From contig AVPN01001339.1 in the NCBI GenBank assembly GCA_000695325.1, positions 1 through 23,983 on the forward strand: DNA of 23,983 bases. The letters run 5' to 3'. Position 1 is the stretch's first letter. The number at the start of each line of letters is the position of its first letter. Source of the DNA: Pleurobrachia bachei (Eukaryota; Ctenophora; Tentaculata; Cydippida; Pleurobrachiidae). Below, in pieces: positions 8,526-16,000 of this stretch. Under the pieces are notes generated by a model. The model saw nothing but the letters and a program-made list of their open reading frames with translations, was not told the origin of the DNA and made no database searches. The position numbers were made by a program, and so were the translations under genes.

Positions 8526-9143
8526 TTAAATATCATCGACATGTTCACGTGAGAACATCACTCCCTCTACTTCCCTAAATATTTCATGAGCTCTCGCCTC
8601 TCTTTTTTTCTTTTCTCTATATCTTCTCGAGTACACCGCATTCCTAGTTCTCGGCCCCTCCTTCTTCTTCTTAATCATGTCTATACCGTATCTGTTTCTA
8701 TACTCTCTTCTTTCTGCCCGTTTATTGGCTTGGTATACCCTATCTCTCTCTCTTTTTCTCTCTTTCGCTTTTCGGTTTCTCTCCTCCCTCTCTTTCTCAA
8801 TAGTCTCTTTATATTGGGCTTTATGTTCTTCCATTATCTCGCTATCTTGCTTTCTCTCTTTTCTTTGGTCCTCCTTCCACTTCCACTCCTTATCACGCTC
8901 TTCTTTCCTCTCGTTAATACCCTCGGCCTCATCAGTAGGAACTGTTCCGTCCCAGGATCTCTCTGGTTCTTTCTCTACTTTTTCCTCTTCTAGCTGTCTG
9001 CCTTCCTCGCCTTTGTCAACAGCACGTTCACTAGCACTACTAGTAGTATAAACATCCGGGATGGGTAGCGAAGCTAATATCTGTAATATCTGTAATATTT
9101 TGTTGATCAACTCCGGATCAACTCCGTCTTCCCTTCCGTTCAT
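8526..9143 (-). CDS. Basic coiled protein with bZIP-like end
   Basis: 205 aa. The N-terminus has a short hydrophobic helix (ELINKILQILQILASL, 11-26), then an acidic linker (41-75), then about 100 residues of highly charged helix (88-187). Two related basic segments, VYQANKRAERREYR (136-149) and VYSRRYREKKKREAR (170-184), look like an internal duplication. The second contains N168-x7-R176 as in bZIP basic regions, but only a short non-zipper tail follows. DNA or RNA binding is likely; the parallel with the end of the 397-aa protein suggests related regulators. An AACAG acceptor-like site lies 7 nt before the ATG, after a TCCAACCTTCT pyrimidine run and CCTAAC branch-like motif shared with the nucleotidyltransferase leader. 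Confidence 0.72.
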   Translation of the reverse strand: MNGREDGVDPELINKILQILQILASLPIPDVYTTSSASERAVDKGEEGRQLEEEKVEKEPERSWDGTVPTDEAEGINERKEERDKEWKWKEDQRKERKQDSEIMEEHKAQYKETIEKEREERNRKAKERKRERDRVYQANKRAERREYRNRYGIDMIKKKKEGPRTRNAVYSRRYREKKKREARAHEIFREVEGVMFSREHVDDI

Positions 9144-9150
9144 TTCCTTC

Positions 9151-9155
9151 CTGTT
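9151..9155 (-). promoter_or_regulatory. Acceptor-like ACAG before 205-aa gene
   Basis: Minus strand CCCAACAG, 7 nt before the ATG. An alternative AG (TAAATAG) lies about 10 nt further upstream; CCTAACATCC is the branch-like element. Confidence 0.45.
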
Positions 9156-9235
9156 GGGATCTATTTAGAAGGTTGGATGTTAGGCGGTGTTGAATTTTAG
9201 GACACCAAATCCATCTGATTTTGGAAATAGATAAT
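9151..9235. repeat. Leader repeat upstream of 205-aa gene
   Basis: Similar over about 80 bp to 10480-10557, with an identical core GTTGGATGTTAGG (9172-9184 and 10501-10513) and matching TAGAA, GAATTT and GGAAATAG blocks. On the minus strand the core reads CCTAACATCCAAC, a branch-point plus pyrimidine region of a 3' splice site. Confidence 0.7.
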
Positions 9236-9491
9236 GTTTAATCAATGATACGAGAGGGCCATCGTTGACAAGGATGCAGCGATAACAAGAGTAACAAGGT
9301 TACAGAAAAACACATAGGGTTGAGTGCAGTGGTTAACCCGTTTCGATAAATGTAAATGCAATTCAATAATATACCAATGTGTAATAACAATTTCGCACCT
9401 TCGCTAACAGCTGAATCTCAATTTCGTAGCAATATAATCCTATTTACATTAGCATGGGTAATTTAATGTGAAATACCACTTGTTCAATTGC
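9236..9491. other. Intergenic region, partly repeated
   Basis: No ORF. A segment around 9265-9340 resembles 7800-7870: both have a TGACAA start, GATAA, then GAAAAACAC followed by AGGGTT and a GGTTA. This adds to the evidence that accessory gene leaders are related to each other. Confidence 0.4.
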
Positions 9492-10430
9492 TCATATTCT
9501 ATCGTTCAATTCTTCTACATCAAAATATGTCCTTGTTCTAGTTTTTCTTGGTAGCTCATACCAAGCTTTTGACGCGTTTACAACATCATTCTTGACGTCT
9601 CTCCACCTCCTGACTGGTAGTTGTTGTACGTAATAAGAGACTATGTTCCATCTGATCTCTCTTACACCATCCGTTTGAGTTCTGTATAAATCTTTTACCT
9701 CAAAAGGATCTCTAATCTGGGGAGATCCTCTTTCTATTTTCTCTCCCAAGTTTTTTCTCAAGTCTATCGTACAATTATCCATTCCCTCCATGCTGTCCCC
9801 CATAAATCTTAACATCGTCATTATGGCTGATGTTTCCCCCAGATTCTGTCGCTCACTGTTTCTTTTTCGTCTTTCCTCTAGGTGAGCCTCTTTAACGATT
9901 CTATTTTCTTCTAAGACAGCCCGCGTGACTAATGTTATTGCGTAGTTGGATACTCCTCCCAAGGAAGCCTGCAACACCGGTGTCCCTTCGAACAGAGTTT
10001 TTATTGATCTAACTGTTATCTGGAACAATTTCTCCTCTGTGTACCATTTAATAAGGTTTGAGTTCCACAGAACTCTTTCCTTCCTATCGTCCTCCGTAGC
10101 ACAGCAAAAGTCTATCTTGATTCCTGCCTCGTGCCTGAGTGTCAAGACTCCCAGTTTGTTCACCTTTTTCACGAATTTAAATGCTTTTCCTTTGTTCCTG
10201 TCCAGATTCCTCATCGTCTCGGTTGCGCTCTGCTCCGCCCATATTAGCACGTCTATGTCGCTCCCTCTCACCACTGTCCTGTTCTGGGTGGAGCCAAAGA
10301 ATCTGTGTCCCCATTTCCCTTCTCTCAGCAGCTCTTCCAGATCTCCCATCGCCTGCTTTATCCGATATTGTTGTACCTTCTCCTCTTTTATCAAATCCGT
10401 TCCCATTTTGTGTTCGAGGTAGGATGTCAT
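9492..10430 (-). CDS. Terminal nucleotidyltransferase (GLD-2/TUTase/non-canonical PAP-like)
   Basis: 312 aa, expected to add nucleotides to RNA 3' ends. The pol-beta-type signature is complete: FFGSTQNRTVVRGSDIDVLI at residues 44-63 gives G46-S47 and catalytic D58 and D60, and the third acidic residue is D107 in GIKIDFCC. A PAP/TUTase central-domain motif follows (GGVSNYAITL, 158-167), like the GG-[IL]-S-x-Y-A-L-x-L of GLD-2/TUTase enzymes. It is shorter than most cellular members and has no RNA-binding domain that I can see. All three metal-binding acids are present, so activity is plausible. Gene position inside the accessory block and an ATG 2 nt after an ATAG acceptor box tie it to the element rather than to a chance insertion. 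Its role could be tailing of element RNA or interference with host RNA tailing; both are inference. Confidence 0.88.
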   Translation of the reverse strand: MTSYLEHKMGTDLIKEEKVQQYRIKQAMGDLEELLREGKWGHRFFGSTQNRTVVRGSDIDVLIWAEQSATETMRNLDRNKGKAFKFVKKVNKLGVLTLRHEAGIKIDFCCATEDDRKERVLWNSNLIKWYTEEKLFQITVRSIKTLFEGTPVLQASLGGVSNYAITLVTRAVLEENRIVKEAHLEERRKRNSERQNLGETSAIMTMLRFMGDSMEGMDNCTIDLRKNLGEKIERGSPQIRDPFEVKDLYRTQTDGVREIRWNIVSYYVQQLPVRRWRDVKNDVVNASKAWYELPRKTRTRTYFDVEELNDRI

Positions 10431-10432
10431 TG

Positions 10433-10437
10433 CTATG
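10433..10437 (-). promoter_or_regulatory. 3' splice-site-like ATAG box before nucleotidyltransferase
   Basis: Minus strand CTTATCATAG, then CA and ATG, with CTAATAAAC and GACTAAT branch-like motifs upstream. A second acceptor (CCAACATTCTACACAG) ends near 10491. Confidence 0.5.
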
Positions 10438-10479
10438 ATAAGAGGTTTATTAGAATCGATAATTAGTCTGGTCGTTTTT

Positions 10480-10557
10480 CCGTCGGGACCTGTGTAGAAT
10501 GTTGGATGTTAGGAGTAGTCGAATTTGAAGACAAAGACAGTGATTGGAAATAGTAAT
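10480..10557. repeat. Leader repeat upstream of nucleotidyltransferase
   Basis: Partner of 9151-9235 (shared core GTTGGATGTTAGG). On the minus strand it carries CCTAACATCC, a pyrimidine run and ACAG, a complete acceptor-like set. Confidence 0.7.
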
Positions 10558-11161
10558 ATCGGTGATTACATCACCTCCCTCACATATAGTTTTGAAATGT
10601 CGCGTGCGACAACTTATGTAAGGGTAAATTAGTAATTCAAAAAAACACCCATCGTTGCCATCCTGTTGATATCTGGGTTATAATTGTCCGGCTCGACCCT
10701 ATATCCACTCTCTCCTTAGTGTGAATACAACACGGCGTGCCTTTACAGGCTTGTGTCCATTCTAAAAACAGATTAGTTTGGGCTGTACTACTATACCCTT
10801 TCTCCTTTGTTGATCTTGTTTTATGCTCACCAGACCCATGTCCACTTATAGCGAGACTATGTCTACTCAAACATCTACTGGACGTGATCTCCCCAACACT
10901 TTGATATCTAAGTTGGTCTCGCAATATATGAGCAAGCAACAAAAAGCACTGGGTTATTGCTTACACACACAAGTGGCCAATCAGCATTGCACAATATAGC
11001 GGGCAGGAAGCACGAAATGTCAGACGACTATTATTAGATGTTTACCTGGTACTCCGCTCGTCGTAATTACAGATTGTTGTTCACCCGTATACTCCACTCC
11101 ATTGCCCACTGCCCAGGACCCCCCTCGCCTGCGCCCCCTCCTCCATGCCCTCCACCCCGTA
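10558..11161. other. Gap between nucleotidyltransferase and 182-aa gene
   Basis: A 101-codon minus frame (10637-10942) has no recognisable domain and an ordinary composition; I do not call it. A GTCGCGTGCGAC near-palindrome lies near 10600. A donor-like CCAG-GTAAAC on the minus strand has its first intron base at 11045. It follows a frame overlapping the end of the 182-aa gene that codes an Arg-rich stretch (WRAWRRGRRRGG). Confidence 0.35.
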
Positions 11162-11710
11162 TTAGCAGCCTCGCTCATATTCATTGTCCTGCTGCATTTC
11201 AATGAACATTGGGTTAAGAGGGACAAATTCCGCGGTGCAGGCGAAGAACATCCCCATCAATTTTCTTGATGGGATGATGAGTCCATGCAGATTGTGGCAC
11301 TCCTCTGGTTCTTCGTCTCCCTCAGGCGGGGTAATCAGGGTGTCCAGATCGAATCTGTAACCCGTGACTGATCCTTCAGCCCTAAGGGGGCGAGTGAAAG
11401 GGGGAAAGGTCTTCAACTCCGGGTTTAACATCACATCTCCTGATCTTTTGATCATTCTGCAAAAGGAATGCCTCACTGTGAAAAACCCGGAAAACCAGAG
11501 GAACACGTACCACGCGCTTCGAGCGCCGTCAATGTTAGTTATCTCCGTGAAGTCCGGGTATATTTTCCAGGAGTTGCTTTCTTCCCAGGAGTTGATCCCT
11601 TCGTCCACTTTTCCGGATAATTCCTCTATCGTGATCGGGGCGTTGTTTCCCAACTGTATCTTCGTCTTGGGCACTCGGCGCACCCTGTATTCGTGCAAAA
11701 CTCCCGCCAT
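11162..11710 (-). CDS. 182-aa protein, unknown
   Basis: Predicted soluble protein of 182 aa starting MAGVLHEYRVRRVPKTKI. A hydrophobic aromatic stretch (AWYVFLWFSGFFTV, about 81-94) could be a buried core or a membrane-associated helix. The second half has FDLDTLITPPEGDEEPEECH and ends NEYERGC. No family recognised. Unlike its neighbours it has no ATAG box directly before the ATG; a TATATATA stretch lies 10-20 nt upstream and a purine-rich tract of about 550 bp lies beyond. It is the first accessory gene after the central gap. It is more GC-rich than the neighbouring accessory genes and may have a separate origin. Confidence 0.65.
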   Translation of the reverse strand: MAGVLHEYRVRRVPKTKIQLGNNAPITIEELSGKVDEGINSWEESNSWKIYPDFTEITNIDGARSAWYVFLWFSGFFTVRHSFCRMIKRSGDVMLNPELKTFPPFTRPLRAEGSVTGYRFDLDTLITPPEGDEEPEECHNLHGLIIPSRKLMGMFFACTAEFVPLNPMFIEMQQDNEYERGC

Positions 11711-11777
11711 TTGATTATGTATATATACAACAACAACAAAACTTCGTATAAGAGGTGTAACTGTCTGCCTGAACGCT

Positions 11778-12236
11778 TACTGTCTGCCTCCCTCTCCATC
11801 TATATAGCTCTTTCTCTCTATACATTTTTTTCTCTCTCTAATAGTTCTTTCTCTCTCCCTTATTTATAATTTTTCTCCCTCTCTCTAATAGTTCTTTATC
11901 TCTCTCACTCTGTCTCTCATTCTATATAGTTCTCTCCTAATTTATTTTTAATGTCTCTCTCTCGATCTCTCCTGCTTTTTGCTCATGCAGTCATCTGTCC
12001 CTCTTATCTCTTATCTCTACTGCTTGTGCTCACATTTCATTTTCTACCGTTGTATTCCTTGCCTCTTCCTTTCTCATTGTTTTGTGCTAAATTCCTTTTT
12101 CTATGTTTCTCTCCACTCCCCTTTTTTTTTGATTTTCCCTTTATTTTTATATTTCCTTCTAGATATGTATACTTGTTATGATTCTAACTTGCAGACCGAG
12201 GTTCTCTGCTCCCTGTAAGTTATTATATCTCTACTA

Positions 12237-12271
<35 letters not shown>

Positions 12272-12335
12272 ATTTCTCTTCATTATCTTTCTCCTGATTG
12301 CTGTTATCTCGTCTCTGTTATTTTTCTTCCCTCAG
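11778..12335 (+). repeat. Long pyrimidine-rich tract
   Basis: Plus strand is dominated by CTCT, TTTCTC and CCCTC runs, with a pure CT microsatellite at about 12238-12272. On the plus strand it supplies strong polypyrimidine tracts for the acceptors of the spliced plus-strand gene. On the element RNA it is purine-rich and could act as a central polypurine tract. Confidence 0.75.
12163..12214 (+). CDS. Antisense membrane-protein gene, exon A
   Basis: 52-bp exon on the strand opposite to gag-pol. Acceptor: TTTATATTTCCTTCTAG ending at 12162. Donor: CCCT-GTAAGT with the intron from 12215. An ATG follows the acceptor by 2 nt, the same spacing as several minus-strand genes, and codes MYTCYDSNLQTEVLCS. 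The exon ends after two bases of a codon, which matches the single leading C of exon B. Earlier exons, if any, were not found; a signal peptide from an upstream exon is possible. Confidence 0.55.
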
Positions 12336-12431
12336 CATGCAGTGTTTTGTGGGGGCTCTCTCAGGGTGTGGGTTTTGTTCGCCCGAGGACCCCGGATGCT
12401 CCCTTTGTTACACCTCTGGGTGTAATAGCCC
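12336..12431 (+). CDS. Antisense membrane-protein gene, exon B (Cys-rich)
   Basis: 96-bp exon. Acceptor: TTTTTCTTCCCTCAG ending at 12335. Donor: AGCCC-GTAAGT with the intron from 12432. It codes a compact Cys-rich piece (CGFCSPEDPGCSLCYTSGC plus one earlier Cys), a disulphide-stabilised ectodomain by appearance. Both introns open with the same GTAAGTTATT. Phase at both ends agrees with the neighbouring exons without a stop codon. Confidence 0.62.
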
Positions 12432-12516
12432 GTAAGTTATTGTTATCTTTAGTGTTAGCTTCTCATTAGTTTCCCCTCTTTCCATGTTATTCCTCCTTAT
12501 ATAGACTGTTTCTCAG

Positions 12517-12712
12517 GATTTCTCCTACCACGGCTCCTCCCGGTTCCCCATCTACCGGGACCCACTGGATACCATGGTATGTATTCCCCCTAATTTTGGT
12601 CGGAGTATTTGTAATCGGTCTAGTGGGCGGCTACTGCTGCGGGAGGAGGGATCGACCCGCCCCTCCCCCGCCCACCCTTGGTCATTCTAATCATGCTGCG
12701 ATTGAGACTCTA
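12517..12712 (+). CDS. Antisense membrane-protein gene, exon C (stalk, TM, tail)
   Basis: Last exon, after the strong acceptor CTGTTTCTCAG. It codes a Pro/Ser/Thr stalk (SPTTAPPGSPSTGT), a transmembrane segment (WYVFPLILVGVFVIGLVGGY), a CCGRR juxtamembrane motif (palmitoylation-like Cys next to Arg) and a short tail ending at the TAG at 12710-12712. The 113-residue product of the three exons would be a single-pass membrane protein. The tail frame after the C-run at 12658-12673 is uncertain, because a one-base difference would swap the end. Two in-phase introns plus a clear TM make a chance ORF unlikely. Function unknown; a receptor-like, ligand-like or viroporin-like role cannot be told apart. 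Confidence 0.6.
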
Positions 12713-13093
12713 GAGACTGTGATCTAGTTTGTAATAATGTGTGATTATGTATTTACCTCTATTTTTCCACCCATAGTACTGTGTTTCTATCCTAGTCTTT
12801 ATTCTCCCGACCTCAGGTTCCTATAACTACACTCTCCCGTATGTAACCCCTACGTTTGCCTTAACTAACACGTTGTTATATTTTTGAATTATCCCTTCGC
12901 CTAATTATTCCCACCATTCCAGAAAACGGCAAATCTTTTCAATAAGGATTACATATACACTAATATCACAATTAACACATTTCTCTTATAGTTTACACGT
13001 ACTCTCAGCATTATATTATCATATTATATCGTATTAGCTGCTAGTTAAATAATATTTCATCAGTAAGCAATGTTTCAGCGGCAAATAGTAGGC
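12713..13093. other. Gap between antisense gene and pol stop
   Basis: No ORF on either strand. A minus-strand AATAAA lies at 12798-12803, about 290 nt after the pol stop, and a plus-strand AATAAG near 12940; either could end a transcript. Otherwise AT-rich and unremarkable. Confidence 0.4.
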
Positions 13094-16000
13094 TCACTGC
13101 TGATACTTATAGTCTACCTTGGGTTTACCCTCCAATCTTTTTGAGCGTCTAGGTGGTGGACTAAGTAGTCTTGTTTCATCCGGTCCCTCCTCACGAACTC
13201 TCTTTTCTTGTCTATTCTCTGTCTCTAAAACTTCCTCCATTTCTTCGTCATCTGCGTTGTCACTCCTTCTCAGCACGTTTTCTCTGTCTATTGTGTTCAG
13301 TCTTTGTGCTATCTCGTGTATTTGTTGCCAGTCAGGTTCCTCTTCTCTTGGTTGTGGTCGCGCTTCAAATTTAGGCGATTGCATGACCACTCTCAACCCC
13401 TCTGTTGGGGCCCTTTCAAATTCCCCAAACGAATCATTGCTTGTCTTTGTTGTGTCCTTTGTGCTATCCAAACTTCTGTCTGTCCTATCTCGGTATACCG
13501 TCATGTTAGGGTTTCTATTCTGCCAGCTCATTTCTTCCTCCCTCGTCTGTTGGTTCGGGTGTTCCCACTCCATCGCTGTGTTATCTTCCTTTCTGTAGCT
13601 TCTCTGAGGCTCCCTTACTGAGTCCATTGGTTCGTTTATCATTGGTAGCTTCTCCCGGGGCCTTCCCGGTCTGATTCTGAGGGGAGTCTCAGTCCGCGGG
13701 GAGTGAGTCTTTTTCTCTTTGCCCGTCGGTATCCTTCCAGGAGTAGAATGATTGGCGGGATTGCCCATTTGGAGGGGACGCCCCCCTCTCATCTCGTCCA
13801 TTTTATCCCTCCATTGTTGTCTAGCCGGGGGTATCTCTGGAAATATGTTTGTCGGTATTCCCAGTCCCATTCTTAACAACTCTTCCTCTCTCCTTCTATC
13901 TTCCTCGGTATACCCACCCGTTCTTCTACCCGGGGCTATCGGTGGGGATGTCCAGATTGAGCGCTCATCTCCCTCTCTCTCATGGTTTCTCTGACTTTCT
14001 TCTCTGGACGTCCGGTGCGAGGTGTTCAGAGTTCTGTTTGAGGGGCCCGGTCTCCCCAACCGCTCAGGTGTATGCTCTCTAAGGCTGTTCGCTTGTTGGG
14101 TTGTTTCTGGTGTTCTGGTGGCTGGTCCCGGTCTTTCCGATACCTGCCCTGCGGTTCCTTGTCTATTCTCCAGCGGTTCTCTCTCCGATGTCCTGTTAAA
14201 CGATCTCTGTCTTTCCGGCTGTGCATCTTCTTTCGTTGGTCTACTCTCATTCCTTAGTGAATCACTCCATGCCAATACGGCCGTCGTATATAAATCTCGA
14301 TTCGTCGTGTCCGGTTGTTGATCCAGCTGTTTAACCGATCGCTGTAGTCGACTTTTCCCTCTTCCTGGACTCTGGCCTTCTGGTAGTTGGTACTGTCCAA
14401 TTACTTCTGGCGGTGCTTCTGTGTATCTGACTAATCTTTCCCTTGGTACTGTTTCATATTCATCTTCAGGTTCTGTTACTTGTCCTTCTTGTTCTGGACG
14501 GGGATCTTGTTCCCCTCGTAGCTGTTCAGTCTGTACTTCCAGATTTTCATCTCCTTCTTCTTCTCCAAATTCTTCCTCAAAAACTCGGGTTAACTCAGCT
14601 AATATTTGAGTACGCCACGGGGTTGATAATTGCGATGTCCCCCCACTCCGGGCTGTTCTATTGTTGTCAGCTACTGGGGTATTTTCTCCAGCTCTTTGCC
14701 TTTCGGGAGTGTGATACTGAGTATCCCTCAGAATGTTTCTTCCCCTATCGAAAGTTCCCTGTGGGGGTGTCCTCGGTCCCCCCATTGATATCCCGGAGTC
14801 TCTTGTATTGTTTTGGGGTCCTATCCCTGGTCCCCCTTGATTTGCCTTCGCTTGTGCTCTTGTTACTCTTCTATCTTCTGTTCCAGAACCTCCCCTATAT
14901 CCTCTAACCCAATCATCATCGTCGTCGCCATCGTCTTCTAGCAGCATTTCTTCTATCTCGCTATCGTCTTCTAGTTCCGTTTCTTCCTCCTCTGTGAGGT
15001 CTGCCTTCGCCCTTTCCGGCTCTTGATCTCCCAGATGTCCCCTCATGCCTTCGGGGATCTTTCTCAAGTGGTTTCGATGAACTATGTATCTGCAGTCCCC
15101 TGTTTTCTTTTTCCAATCCTGTATTCTTTGCACCAGAAAATCGTGTTGATCCCATGCATCAATTATGATGTACGGACCCTTAAAGTTAGTTACTAACTTG
15201 TAGTAATTGTTAGATGTATCTTTCGGCCTGTAGATCATCACTTTATCTCCCACTGCTAGGCTCACGGCTTGTTTATTCCGGTCGTATATCCTTTTTTGAA
15301 GGCGGTGTGTCAATTCTAGATTGTTACCCGCCAACCGGAATATCTTTCTAAGTTCGTGGTACATGTCATTTGCTAGATGATGCTCACTCTCAAAGAACTT
15401 TGTTGATCGGGTCTCGAATAAGACATCATCCAATCCAGTCATCTCTCTTCCCGTCATTAAACGGAACGCTGAGTACCCAGTGGATCTATTTATCGCTGAG
15501 TTTACTGCTAATTGTAACCGCGGTAGTGCCTGTCTCCATTGTCCTGGATTATCCCCCACCAGTTTCTGTAACAGATGGAGTAACACCTTATTAAACCGCT
15601 CTGCTATTCCATTTCCTTGGGGATGGTACGGTGCACAGTATTTCTTCTCGATACCCAAGAGACCATATAGATTATTCATGACCTCCGCCGTTTTGAAAGT
15701 CGCTGCATTGTCCGTTACCAATATCTGGGGAGGTCCCCAGATGCAAACGTAGTTATCTAAGAACGCTTTCGCTATGGTGGTTGCCTTTTCATTAGCAATG
15801 GGCACAAACACTACATATTTCGTGAATTTGTCAACCATAGTAAGCACCTTTGGGAATCTTCCCCCTTTTGATATCTGTACCACGTCCATGTTAACACACA
15901 TACCTGGGTATTTATATGTGTATGGCTTTAACTCTGGTACAGGCTGTTTCCGGTAGTACTGGTTCGTTTTGAAGCAGTCGCTACAGGTTTTGCAGAACAA

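Noticed and set aside
8586-9051. Hydrophobic plus-strand frames that look like membrane proteins
   Set aside because: They mirror the Arg/Glu/Lys-rich 205-aa gene; antisense of charged codons gives Leu/Phe/Ser-rich frames.
10637-10942. 101-codon minus-strand frame
   Set aside because: No domain, no acceptor-like box before its ATG and ordinary composition; not enough to call a gene.
11951-12181. Plus-strand frame starting MSLSRSLLLFAHAV as a signal-peptide exon for the antisense gene
   Set aside because: No donor follows it in a usable place, and its hydrophobic run is what a CT-rich tract codes in any frame.
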